From Owenia fusiformis (Eukaryota > Annelida > Polychaeta > Sabellida > Oweniidae): DNA of 64,000 nt. The DNA lies in NCBI GenBank assembly GCA_903813345.2, contig CAIIXF020000012.1, positions 372,001 to 436,000 of the forward strand, given 5' to 3'. The notes beneath the pieces are model-generated. The model made no database searches, was not told the DNA's origin, and saw only the letters and a program-made list of their open reading frames with translations. The translations under genes and the position numbers were made by a program. This document shows positions 32,641-44,225 of the stretch, in pieces. Within the stretch, counting starts at the first letter, position 1. Each line of letters begins with the position of its first letter.

Positions 32641-34120
32641 TAATGCCTTGTTTGACCTTACCGCTGGATACAATCAGATTTTAGGAAGATAATGATAACG
32701 ATTTTTCTCAATTATTCATGAATTCGATCAAGTCTTGATGGTTGTTTTATAAGCAACTGAGCTATATCTAACTACGGGAAATAGAATTTTAGCTGTAGTC
32801 CCAATTAGTCAAGGAAGAGCAATAGGCCCGCCTGATAATTATCACTGCTGAATAAAGGTTCATATCTTAAAACGTATTGAGACCCCTTTGTAAAAAAACT
32901 AGCATCATTTAAACATTTGTCATTCCAATATAAAAGTGATTCATTTGTAGCATTTATCTTATTAATACATTAGAAACAATACAAAACGTCGATACACTGA
33001 TTACATATTTTTTGGTATTGATAAGAAAAATAACCTCAAACTTATAGCTTAGAAACATAAATCATATATTTAAAATCATTTTTTATCATTTTCTGTTGCA
33101 TTGTGTACTCCAAATTGTGAAAAATTGGGATTTTTTTTGCATAATTCAGCCTAAAAGCCGGAAGTATATTGAACGGTTATAATAAAAATTATTAGGGGAC
33201 ATATGTAGGTATGCTAATGTTAGGTCAAATATCGCTGCGCTATAGTGTGCTACCAGCTCCTTTATTAGATGTCCTAGAGATTTCATACTATGGACTACTT
33301 GAAGATATGCAAATACTTGGTAAATTGAGGACTATGCGAGACAAATAAAGTAGAGGGATATTTGACTTTTTCCATTTCATAATTACATTTTTTGTTGTTA
33401 CTTCGGCATTACTGTCATCCCCGTCATTCACTCTCCCTAATTTGTAATTTGATTGTATTTCATCTAATCTACTGGAAGTTTTTTTCAGTAATTTCCAATG
33501 TCATGTTTGTATTCTTGTATTAACCCAGTAGTTTCTATAACAGTTTGTCTTGATTGTATGGAATCTCCAGGCATCTACCCTGAACAATGATGAAGTGTTT
33601 AAATGTAATAACTAATATCTGTACCTGTAAATGGGCATTTAAAATAAGTTAAACAATTTTAGAATAAACCAATATTGTGTTCAAATTTCCTTGTAGTAGT
33701 ATATCTTTCCCAAAAGAAAAGACTCAACACATATATTGGGCTTGTCATGATTGGTATGAGGTGTGTCATGGCTGAGATGTTTACAATGAGAATTTTAGGA
33801 GAATAATAACAAAAAGTACTGCTTAGCAGGACTTTGTATTTAAATTATGATTATTTGTGCAGTAGGTTGGGAAACATTTGAAATTCAACCAGTCCGATGC
33901 ATACCTTCAAACATGGCTTGGCTCCCAAGATCTTATATCCAGATTGTCTGCTATCATGGAGCTGTGCATTAGGTTGAATTGAATGTTAATGTTTTTACAT
34001 GTTTGTAAATACTATTGATAATGTTATATGTAAATAAGAAAACAATATAAAATAAACACAAAATTATATCAGATTATAATTGTTTGTGTTGTTTTAATTT
34101 TATTGAATGTAGACAAACAC
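32641..34120. other. No gene seen
   Basis: AT-rich, without extended open frames, tandem repeats or inverted pairs that I can support. Confidence 0.35.
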
Positions 34121-34205
34121 TATCTGGTCAGGCCCGTAGCCAGGGGGAGGGGGGATCCGATGGGTTCAAGCGAATCCCCCCCCCCCCCCGGCCAAAAAAT
34201 CGTTC
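34120..34205. mobile_element. GTAGCCAGGGGG terminus-like fragment
   Basis: CAGGCCCGTAGCCAGGGGGA followed by a run of 14 C resembles the ends of hAT-type elements (CAGGGGCGTAGCCAGGGGG). Only one end is visible. Confidence 0.35.
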
Positions 34206-34259
34206 AAAATCATGAAGTTTTTCACCATTCTGAGCACTTTTTAAGTCTTAATTTTTTGT

Positions 34260-35650
34260 CTGTAAACAAGCCTATCATCAAGAGTATTAAATATATTATA
34301 TATAGACATTCCCTATCATCAACAGTATTAAAGGTATTGTATGTAGACATTCCCTATCATCAAGTTAATAGAAGATACTGTATATAGACATTTCCTATCA
34401 TCAAGAGTATTAAAGGTATTGTATTTAGCTATTCCCTATCATTAAGAGTATTAAAGATATTGTATATGGACATCCCCTATCATCAAGAGTATTAAAGGAC
34501 AATTGAAATAGGTTTTCTCAATTTGCAGCTACAAAAATACAGTTTTCTTCATTGTAAGCCCAACCAACATAGAGTTCTTGCGATAGCCATTATGAAAGAA
34601 ATGTAAGATAACTGTTAACGGTCATATTTAACGTTATAAAATTAACTGATCAATCAGATATATAGTTACAATATATAGTTTTGGTTTATTAGTTCCTTGG
34701 TAATCACAACGTCACGACAACCATAGGATTGTTGTGTAAACAAATAACAAAACATTTTGGCATTATGATGTCATGGTTTAATGGACCGAAAACGGGCCAC
34801 GTGGGGACCAGTGAGAGATCACGTGGGGGTCAATAACGTCACAACCAATTCGAATATTGCTTATTAAGCAGCTATTACGATCGTTAGAGTGAAATAATTT
34901 TCACAATACTGATAAGGAAACACGTCCAAATACATATATCAAAAAATTATATTGATTCCTTTAGGTTAAAAATACCATTTCATATCTGCTTTAAAGGTAT
35001 TGCATATAGACATTCCTTATCATCAAGAGTATTAAAGGTATGTATATAGACATTCCCTATCATCAAGAGTATTAAAGGTATTGTATGTAGACATTCCCTA
35101 TCATCAAGAGTATTGTATGTAGATATTCCCTATCGTCAATGGTATTAAAGGTATTGTATGTAGACATTCCCTATCATCAAGAGTATTAAAGATATTGTAT
35201 ATAGACATTCCTTACCATCAAGAGTATTAAAGGTATTGTATGTATACATTCCCTATCATCAATAGTATTGTATGTAGATATTCCCTATCATCATAAGTAT
35301 TAAAGGTTTTGTATGTAGACATTCCCTATCATCATAAGTATTAAAGGTATTGAATGTAGACATTCCCTATCGTCAATAGTATTAAAGGTATTGTATGTAT
35401 ACATTCCCTATCATCAAGAGTATTATATGTAGATATTCCCTATCGTCAATGGTATTAAAGGTATTGTATGCAGACATTCCTTATTATCATAAGTGTTAAA
35501 GGTTTTGTATGTAGACATTCCCTATCATCATAATTATTAAAGGTATTGTATGTAGACATTCCCTATCATCATAAGTATTAAAGGTATTGTATGTAGACAT
35601 TCCCTATCGTCAATAGTATTAAAGGTATTGTATATGGACATTCTCTATTA
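34260..35650. repeat. 41-bp minisatellite
   Basis: Unit CTATCATCAAGAGTATTAAA plus GGTATTGTATGTAGACATTCC. There are about 6 copies at 34260-34495 and about 16 at 34991-35650. The array is split by a TTAA-flanked insertion. Some units lack the middle third, giving a shorter variant. Confidence 0.9.
34496..34990. mobile_element. TTAA-flanked insertion in the 41-bp array
   Basis: The ends AGGACAATTGAAATAGG and the complement of AGCAGATATGAAATGG are imperfect inverted repeats. TTAA stands on both sides (34492-34495 and 34991-34994). The uninterrupted array unit reads GTATTAAAGGTATTG, so the empty site is visible in every neighbouring copy. TTAA targets are used by piggyBac and Kolobok elements; there is no coding region to tell which. 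Confidence 0.65.
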
Positions 35651-36195
35651 CAGAGCAATTAAACGTTTTGCTCGACATTAAACTAAAAATCATAAAAAAT
35701 AGATAACTTAGCTTTTAATAAATACTTCCAGACAAGTGGAACATAATATAAAACATCAAATAATGATATTGAAGTTAGATGAATGTCTAAGCACAATATT
35801 CAAAATATTTGTAGATACAGCTACATTATAGTGCATTCGGTCTCAAATGATGTGGGATAGACAAATCTCAAACTCAATGCCAATTTCTTAAACAATTCCT
35901 ACATCAATCAGCATCTTGAGTGATAGAACGGGAAACTTCGCAAATGAAGTGTTCCATCTATTAAAAGAACTGATATTCATTTGCACATTGTATACAGGCA
36001 AAGCATTGGCTCCCAAAATTCATTTTTGTTTACTAATTTTCTACATGGATGTTTTCAATATTTTCTCACATATTTTTGAAACAAATACTTTCACATATCA
36101 ATCCAATGTAACTAGTTATTTGCTAGAATTGTTTTATTGAAAGCAGCATGGAAAATAGCGTAGCCAACTTGAGGCAGTTATAGTCTGGTTTAGTA
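35651..36195. other. No gene seen
   Basis: AT-rich spacer. The open frame 35916-36140 has no recognisable domain or splice context. Confidence 0.3.
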
Positions 36196-36370
36196 TGTCA
36201 CCACCACAAGTGGTGCAAGTGGTGACATATTGTTAGAGTCTGCAATCTCCACTTTTATGGTCGGCATTTGGTGTTTGGCATTGGGCGCCTTCAAAACTGT
36301 TCGGCGGTCGACGTCTGTAACAATTTCTTACAACTTCCAATAAATTAGCTAGTTCTGTTTAGACTAACCT
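36196..36370. mobile_element. Second left end of the GTCACCACC element
   Basis: TGTCACCACCACAAGTGGTG and GTCTGTAACAATTTCTTACA match the first 150 bp of the element at 30216. The tandem core is absent; a two-copy repeat containing CATATATAAACATRTTAATG follows at 36395-36505. A truncated copy. Confidence 0.6.
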
Positions 36371-36652
36371 CAAACTATTACTGTCAACATATATAAACAT
36401 ATTATGAGTCCTAACACATTTCTGGCAATATATGTTACCATGGCAACATATATAAACATGTTAATGAGTCCCAACACATTTCTGCCAATATATGTTACCA
36501 TGGCAACATATTGATGGTAAAGAGGTATGTATGACTATGTATGTATATATTTATTGCCCTTTATATAAAGGAGATACATGTATACAAATTATGTTAAATT
36601 GAAAATAATCACTATTTACAAACTTTTCCGACGTTTAGGGCCATAGCACATA

Positions 36653-36910
36653 TCGCCTGCTTGGAAGCAGAAGGGGCTATATGCATTTTTTAAGAAAATG
36701 AGATTTTTACACCATCAGAAGCAGATACATCATATCTACCTTGTGTAGAAATATCTAAGTAGTTTGATGATTAATAAAAGAGTTATTTTGTTTTTTAAAA
36801 AGGCCTATGTGCTGATATGCTATTTCTCTATAAGCTATAAGGGGCTATGTGCATAATTACAATGCAAGAAGGTGTTATCTGTCATATAACACCTTCTGGT
36901 TTTCTGTTTC
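36653..36910 (+). repeat. Left TIR and subterminal repeats
   Basis: After the 33-bp TIR, AAGG-CTATGTGC-type motifs recur at about 36800 and 36840, and a hairpin with arms AGAAGGTGTTAT lies at 36869-36900. The right end has the same motif at about 40408 and in the TIR at 40598. Repeated subterminal motifs are usual transposase-binding sites. Confidence 0.55.
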
Positions 36911-37342
36911 TGGCTACTGCTAAGAAGAGGATCACTGAAGTAACCTGATGCCACTAGGTCAGTTTACAAGCCTATTTCACTGACTTCCATTCAGCTCATG
37001 TTACAACATCCAATGATATCACCTAACAAATAGCCTACAATGATTCTAATCTCCCCTTGTGAATCACATGTTTTTTGCTTGTCTGGTGTAAAATTAGATA
37101 AATAAGGTAAGTTTGACACTTTTATTTTGTACAATATATAAACAATTATTTAACTTACAAAGATAATATCCTATTGCATCTCATTATACTCATTATAAAA
37201 AAGGGCATGACGTTTATTGTACCAATACCATAGGCATAGCCCCCCCCCCAAATAAATTATATTTTGATTCTAATTTAAATTATAATTATTTTCCAGTTTA
37301 TTTGAAGCATACAATATGTTACGTTTGTTTTTTAGTTGAGAA

Positions 37343-38384
37343 ATGGATACGGTTGATATGGATATTTGGTCCGATGACGAAGCGTTTGCAAATATTGATC
37401 TAGAGCAATACAATTATGAGAATACGATCCCTGGTTGTTTGGAAAAAACAGGTCCAGATAAATTGGAACAGACATCTACTGATCATGTTGACAATGTCCA
37501 AGACCGTGTGAACCAGATAGCCCCTTATTGTATGAACCAGATAGCCCCTGATCGTGTGAACCAGACAGCCCCTGATCGTGTGAACCAGATAAACCCTGAT
37601 TGCGTGAACCAGAAAGCCCCTGATCGTGTGATCCAGATAGCCCCTGATCGTGTGAACCAGATAGCCCCTGATTGTGTGAATCAGATAAACCCTGATTGTG
37701 TGAGCCAGATAGACCCTGATTGCCTGAACCAGATAGCCCCCGATTGCGTGAACCAGATAGACCCTGATTGCCTGAACCAGATAGTCCCCGATCGTGTGAA
37801 CCAGATAAACCCTGATTGCGTGAACCAGATAGCCCCTGATAATGTGAACCAGATAGCCCCTGATCGTGTGATCCAGATAGCCCCTGATCGTGTGAACCTG
37901 ATAGCCCCTGATCGTGTGAATCAGATAAACCCTGATTGCGTGAACCAGATAGCCCCTGATTGTGTGAATCAGATAGAACCTGATTGCCTGAACCAGATAG
38001 CCCCCGATTGGGTTAACCAGATAGACCCTGATTGTATGAGCCAGATAGACCCTGATTGCCTGAACCAGATATCCCCCAATTGCGTGAACCAGACACCCCC
38101 TGTTTGTGTGAGTCAGATAGACCCTGATTGCGTCAACCATATAGACCCTGATTGCCTGAACCAGATAGCCCCCGATTGCCTGAACCAGATAGCCCCCGAT
38201 TGCCTGGACCAGATAGCCCCCGATTGTGTGAACCAGATATTCCAAGATTGTGTGAACCAGATAGCCCCTGATTGTGTGAAGAAGGCAGCTCCTGATCATG
38301 AATTAGATATAACCCCCAACGTCCTTGATACATTGTTTAATCCACCCGGCTGGGATCAGAACATAAATCTACCAACCTTCGCAG
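37343..38384 (+). CDS. Exon 1: acidic leader and 24-bp/8-residue repeats
   Basis: This exon starts at ATGGATACG, 8 nt after a good acceptor (TTTGTTTTTTAG). The first 60 residues are acidic (MDTVDMDIWSDDEAFANIDL). Then come about 33 copies of an 8-residue unit NQIAPDCV with variants NQINPDCV, SQIDPDCL and NQIAPDRV, to about residue 320. The exon ends CTTCGCAG|GTAAAC; joining to 38598 keeps the frame (A-G-N-Q-E-M). All repeats are exact multiples of 24 bp, so the frame is kept despite copy-number change. The function of the repeat is unknown to me. Confidence 0.7.
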
Positions 38385-38597
38385 GTAAACATTTGAATAC
38401 ATTTGAAACATTTGAATAAAATAGCCCTAGTAATTGCATAACATTTTATTACTTTTGAAATAGTTCTATTAGCTTATTTTGTAATAATTTGTTATACCTA
38501 TTTGGAATCTATATTGTGTAATTTGTGATTGAAAAATAACATCGATATCTTATTAATTCATATTATTGACAGTGTGTTTAAGATATTCCATTTGTAG

Positions 38598-39373
38598 GAA
38601 ACCAAGAGATGAAACCTGGATGGTCTACAGAAGATGACACACCATTGATAAATCTAAAGCTAGTGCATCTCGACGGGCCTTCAGAATGGGACACAGAGGA
38701 TGAAAGACCATTAGTCACCAATAAATACATAGGAATTGAAGAAATGAACAGTGAATCAGAGGTTATTGATGATGTGGACGCTGACTCTAGTTTTAATCCA
38801 ACTCTTGCTGATATTAACTCAGATGATTCTGAAGCAGATATGTTACTGTCTTTGTGTGTGAAAAAACGCAAAAGCACTTTAAAGTCACGAGACAAAGGGT
38901 GGAAAAAGAAACCGACCAAGGCATTCGGTAAAACATCCACAACACCTCTGAGTAGGCAGAGCAAAAGTAGGTCCTACAATCAAGTACTTGAACCAAGAAG
39001 TTGCAAAAACTACAAGGAAAGTATGAGGCGTATTAAACGCAAAAGTCTTCAAGAAAAGCTAATAGCTGACAAGGCTAAACAATACCACAGAGAACGGTTG
39101 GACAATTTGCTCAATAGCAATGAGTTGAAAAGAGTAAATGTTGCTCCTCATGGAGACTGCTTTATTGAAGCAGTTCTTCTGAATTCAGGTGAGGAAAACC
39201 TGTATCATAATATTGATGAGTTTAGGCAGGTTGTCTGCTGGCATCCCCTTCAGCATTGGAAGCGTCACACGCAAATGGAGGTGGACTCTGTTCATTCAAA
39301 CATTGAATGTACAAAGAAAAAAAACAGAAGTATTTGTTCCAAGTCAGTGAAACACTGTCATCACCCTTTCTAG
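38598..39373 (+). CDS. Exon 2: OTU cysteine-protease-like segment, truncated
   Basis: It is joined through TTTGTAG|GAAACC. It encodes an acidic linker (EWDTEDERPLV, DDVDADSSFNPTLADINSDD), a Lys/Arg-rich segment (KRKSTLKSRDKGWKKKP, RRIKRKSLQEKL) and then VAPHGDCFIEAVL followed by NIDEFRQVVCWHPLQHWKRH. GDCF..A with a following helix is the catalytic Cys loop of OTU deubiquitinases (DGNCLFRA). The frame is lost after that and ends at 39373, so the His box is missing. OTU domains are known in several transposon proteins. This copy is probably inactive as a protease. Confidence 0.6.
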
Positions 39374-39376
39374 AAA

Positions 39377-39842
39377 AAACAATCCTTATCTTGTTGTTCA
39401 TTTAAAATACAATGATGTCAATGACTGGAAACAGTTTGTCAGAAAGCAGTGTTCAAACTTAAAGTTTGACATCAATTCCAAGCGAATAAACTGGTTAAAA
39501 ATAAGATGGATTAGAGTGAAAAAGTCCTCCCCAAATAGTATATCTTTTAACAACTCCTTCAATGAAGATGAGTTTATGGAAGTAAACGTAAGAAGTGGGA
39601 CCAGAACTAAAATAGGAAATCCAGGAAAATGGATACATGGTCCAAATCAACTATACAGTCATAAATTACCAATATCATCAGCAAAAAAGAAAGATTTGTT
39701 ATCACTATGTCAAAGCCTAACCATTCCTAATGAATTTCACCCCTATTTCTCATCTCTTGAAGTTGACAGAAAGCTTTCTGACAAAATTCCTATAATGTGT
39801 CTGACTGCTCAGATGATACAGACTCTGACTTCTAAATCATAG
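39377..39842 (+). pseudogene. Downstream coding remnant of the OTU element
   Basis: A different frame from exon 2 carries NPYLVVHLKYNDVNDWKQFV, INWLKIRWIRVKKSSPNSI and LPISSAKKKDLLSLCQSLTI, then a stop at 39842. The composition (Trp, Lys, Asp pattern) looks like real protein, and the open part from about 39373 has no stop for 150 codons. It is separated from the OTU part by a stop and a frame change, so it is either a third exon or the tail of a frameshifted ORF. I do not recognise the domain. Confidence 0.5.
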
Positions 39843-40560
39843 TAATATTGAACTTAGTTAATAAAGTGTATCTCATATTAATTCATGTGATTTGAATGTA
39901 TGTATATTTATATCCTGATGTCACTTTTTGTTATTTTCATGTATACATCTCAAATTTGTGTACAATATTATCAAAATGTATTTTACGATGAAATAAAATG
40001 TATTATTCAATGTTAAAATTTAAATATCTTTCTGTTCCATAATGAAATTGTACAAGGGCAAAAATAAGAGAAACAATGCATTAAAGTGACAAAATGTCAG
40101 TATCAAGACTGCTATTGTAGTGTGACATAAATCAGTTGGTGACTATAACAAAGAATACCCTGCTTTTGTTAGAGACACAAAAATATTCTATGAATGAAAA
40201 CATCTTAAATATCTAAATAAATTATCACAAATAATAATATGAAATGGAACTTTGATTTGGTTTAATGAAATAATCAAACATCAATGCATAGCAGGATAAA
40301 ATGAGCCCACTCCAATGAATATCAAGTAAAAAATCCACAATGCTAAAAGGAGTTATCTACCAAATAGACCCTTTGCTTATGTATGACAGCATCATTTGAA
40401 AATGCAAGAAGGTCCTATGTGCAAATTAGTGAATATCTTTTTAATTAGGTAACCTTTCACAATGGACACTTAACACATGTTAGATATTATCATTCTGAAT
40501 GTTTATGTATAAAAATTATATGCAATATCCATATACTTGAATTCATATTGGGTTTCAAAG
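39843..40560. other. 3' non-coding part of the OTU element
   Basis: AT-rich, with AATAAA at about 39992 as a possible poly(A) signal for the element's gene. No further open frame. Confidence 0.4.
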
Positions 40561-40987
40561 TTTGTTTTTGCATTTTCTCAAAATCAGAAAAAGTGCACAT
40601 AGCCCCTTCTGCTTCCAAGCAGGCGATATAACGTCATAACAACTTAGTGTCATTTCAAGTATAATGGCCATAGCAACTATAACGTCATAACAACTTATTG
40701 TCCGAATCCAACTATAATGGTTATAGCAACTATAACGTCATAACAACTTAGTCTCATTTCAACTATAATAGTCGTAGCAACTATAACGTCATAACAACTT
40801 AGTCTAATTTCAACTATAATAGTCGTAGCAACTATAACGTCATAACAACTTAGTGTCCGAATCCAACTATAATAGTCGTAGCAACTATAACGTCATAACA
40901 ACTTAGGGGCATTTCAATGTAATGGTCATAGCAACTATAACGTCATAACAACTTAGGGGCATTTCAATGTAATGGTCATAGCAACTA

Positions 40988-42054
40988 CAGGGTGTTCCAT
41001 ATGTTTCAGGAATGATGCTGTATTTTATTGGTTTTCTTTTCAATCTAGCTGATTTTTTGACAAAATGTGTCCAAATATGTTGTGAATAAGTTGTCAAAGT
41101 TTCATATCATGAAACTGAGTAGACTGAATAATATGGTTGCTATAGTAACCTAGGGGTAGGGTAGGTGGAGCAGGTGTAACAACGCTCAAAACATGACATT
41201 TTTGTAAAAATAGTTTTTGTATCATGTTCAAAGTATTAATTTGTCATAGTCGCATCAAACTTGTTGGAAATTAAAAAGAATAAAGGTGGAATCCGGGAAA
41301 TTAATTATGTTATCACACCCTTTATTAGCCATCATCATTATTTCAGCATCTATCCCTTCCGCATTAGTTAGCGCTCTCACTATTCTCGGATGTCCACATT
41401 TAGGATAATCGGTCTCAGTTTCCCTTCCAGATTTGAACCACTTGTACCACTCATACATTCTAGAGGTTACCATCATTGAGTCCCTATGTGGTTTCGTTAG
41501 GAGTTTAATTGTGTCTGCTGCAGAAAACTGTTATTCACACATGTCATGTCTTGTCACAGATTGTTGTGTGTTGCCTAAGTCGAAGGTTTTCCTTTGCTTA
41601 TGACTTTTTCACTTTTTAAGATGGCCGCTCGTCTAAAATTACCTGTGTTTATTCTCCTTTGTGACTCATGACATGACAGGTGTTTAAATTGTGATGTGAT
41701 CAAGGGTGGTGACATTTTTTACTTTCTTGGAATCCACCTTCATTTTTGTTTAATTACTGACAAGTTTGATCCAACTCTGACAACCTAATACTTAGTCACA
41801 CTTCGTACAAAAAAAACTATTTTTACCAATTTTCATATATTTTGCGCGTTGTTACAACGTTGTTACACCTGCTCCACCTACCCTACCCCTAGGTTACTAT
41901 AGCAACCATATAATTAAGACTACTGAACTTCACGATATGAAACTTTCCCAACTCATTCAAAACATGTTTAGACACATTGTGTCAAAAATTCAGTTAGATT
42001 GAAAAGAAAACCAATAAACCACAGCATCATTCCTGAAACATATGGAACACCCTG
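40988..42054. mobile_element. mariner-type foldback in the 51-bp array
   Basis: The ends are CAGGGTGTTCCATATGTTTC and its complement, with TA duplicated (40986-40987 and 42055-42056). The empty site GCAACTATAACG is present in neighbouring units. The arms match inward for about 230 bp, including AACCTAGGGGTAGGGTAGG. The ends are related to those at 27968 (shared CAGGGTGTTCCA and GATGCTG) but the interior differs. Confidence 0.85.
41255..41500 (-). pseudogene. mariner transposase N-terminal remnant
   Basis: The minus-strand reading has MYEWYKWFKSGRETETDYPK followed by CGHPRI, close to the mariner helix-turn-helix segment V.EWY.RFK.GRE...DDPR.GRP. The downstream catalytic domain is missing and the reading ends at 41255. 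Decayed. Confidence 0.65.
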
Positions 42055-42140
42055 TATAACGTCATAACAACTTTGTGTCATTCCAACTGAAATAGTCGTA
42101 GCAACTATAACGTCATAACAACGTAGGGTCATAGCAAATA

Positions 42141-44225
42141 TTGGGGATCATGTGAATTTTCAAGCCAATTTAACGACGAAGGAACACTTCGATTATAAAA
42201 TCAAAAGGCAACATGAAAATAATTGTTACCAATATAAGCAGTTTGACAAATATTTATATTTGATAAAAGCCAATTATACTACATATATTCCATCCAGCTA
42301 ACAATAAAATACGATATCGTCCGTTACGGGGCTTACGTATTTCTACTATACAACATGCTCATGATATTATATTTCGTATCCAACAAAAAAATCCTGCATA
42401 CAACTTAGTTATCATACAGATATAAGTAAGTTTGAGATTTTCCATTAACAGGACTTTGTGCCAATTCTACTTCGTGCGACTTTGCGCAAGACTGCTCTGA
42501 TATTCTAGTTCTTTTTGCGACTTTGCGCTGTGCTGCTATGGCAACAACTAGTTCTTTCAACATGATTGGTGATGAAGCTGCTCTGATTCACTGAGACTAT
42601 TTCGGGAACAGGTTTATCTGTTTATTCTCAATTCCTCCACAATAATCTTCCATAAGACACTTTGGGTGTATTTCTTGCATCGATCACAGTTTATTAGTCA
42701 ATGGATGGTCACTTCGGCTGGTTAAATGTAAGTGAGGTAATCTAATGTGTACTAAAACATAAGATGAACTGCTAGCACATTTACAAAGTACATAGTTGCT
42801 AGCCTACGAATTCCGACATTTACATCATAATTTCATTGACTCCATCACCGAAGATAGTGTTAGTTGAAATAAATAGACAAGCATTTTATAAATATTTACT
42901 TACATTATTTACAATGATCCTTTCGGTGTATATCAATGTTCGCTTTATTTTTGTTAGACAAATTGTGAACCCCTTTAAGGAACTCATCTGATCACTTGGT
43001 GATGTTTTTTGTGGAGCTAGGGGTAGGGTCTTATTTTGTTACTCTCTCATTGGTCGCTTTTTAGAAAATGTGATAATCTAAAACTTGTAGTACCTACTAG
43101 TGTCACAAAAATGCCACCTAACCACATAATCGTTGCATAACTTTTTTGTCTGCACAAATTCTGACTTGTTTTTGGCACATAAAAACTAGACTCTGTTTTG
43201 CAACTCCACAAGAAGTTAGAGATCAAGGGGAATTGGCTCCCAGAGTGCAGCATCGATATTCTGTCCAATATATGGAAATGTCGTGCTCAAAATTTGAATT
43301 CTAGCAGTCGCCATTTTGTTCACTTCTACATTTGAATCGTGAATTTTTGTCTTATTCCTAAACAAAAAATTCCAAATCGAGATATTGATGCGAATCTTTT
43401 AGACTGTTTATTTGAATATATAGTCGATAATTTCAGAACGACATTTCGACGTTTTGATTGTTGGAAAATATCGATTGTCGATCCTGTGAGACAATCCTTC
43501 TTGACTAGAGATAGAATAATCAAAATAACTCCTCATTGTTGTTACGTAAACGAAACGGTTGAAAGAAAAGAAGTTACTGTTTTAACGAATTCCGTTATTT
43601 CGTAACTTCAGTGAAGAAGTATATCGATGATTCTATTGTCTCGTGAATAATTCGTTCTCAAACGTAGATTTTTCTAAAACATGATGCTGGCACACATTTC
43701 CAAGATCCTGGAGATTCGACCTACATCTCGAGAAATCATGAAAAAAGTAAAATCATACCTTCAAGGCCGTGACATTTTCTTACGAAAACGGATCCGTTTT
43801 TGTAACATTTTGAAGAGTTACTCTACATTAAGAGGAGGGAAACCCCCAGAGAGTTAGCGATGACAGACATATTACGTCTCTTGCGTACCACCTCCGTTTG
43901 CACAAATTCTCACTAGTTAGTTTTTGAATATAACAAGTCGTTGTGATGTTTTAATCGATTTAAACATATTCCTTTGATCTTTCTTTATATTGATGTGAAA
44001 TAACAAGCTATGATACTAGTATTGGTTAACACGCCAGAAATGAATATAATATTATTCGAAGCGTTATTAGAGAATTTTGAATCCGCCATTTTTGTTTGTC
44101 AATTTGGACCAATCAGCATGGTGGGTCATCTCAAGAAAGCGGATTTACATGTAGATGCACGTCATCTTTAAATCTTGGGGTTTCTCCACCTCTTTCCACA
44201 CTGGAGATAGTCTAAATAAATGATC
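42141..44225. other. No gene called
   Basis: Several short open frames (43047-43268 minus, 43339-43605 plus) show no domain I recognise and no matching splice sites. No tandem or inverted structure seen. Confidence 0.3.

Larger units (their letters stand above)
36653..40626. mobile_element. 3.97-kb TIR element encoding a spliced OTU-like protein
   Basis: The ends TCGCCTGCTTGGAAGCAGAA and GGGGCTAT(A/G)TGCA form a 33-bp inverted repeat with one mismatch, flanked by TA (36651-36652 and 40627-40628). The left flank (TTTAGGGCCATAGCACA) and the right flank (TAACGTCATAAC) rejoin to a unit of the 51-bp array, so the empty site is TAGCAACTATAACGTC. Inside are subterminal AAGGNNCTATGTGC repeats and one two-exon gene. 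I recognise no transposase. Either this is a non-autonomous derivative that captured or kept an accessory gene, or its transposase is of a kind I cannot identify by eye. Confidence 0.75.
40627..42140. repeat. 51-bp array, interrupted twice
   Basis: Unit TATAACGTCATAACAACTTA plus GTNTCATTTCAACTATAATR and GTCRTAGCAAC, about 7 copies left of the mariner foldback and 2 to its right. A diverged piece also lies left of the OTU element (about 36630-36652). Both elements entered at the TA of CAACTATAACG. Confidence 0.85.

Noticed and set aside
37400-38299. Long minus-strand open frame (299 codons) opposite the 24-bp repeat
   Set aside because: It is the complement of a period-24 array whose plus strand has a start, splice sites and a non-repetitive continuation; the minus frame has none of these.
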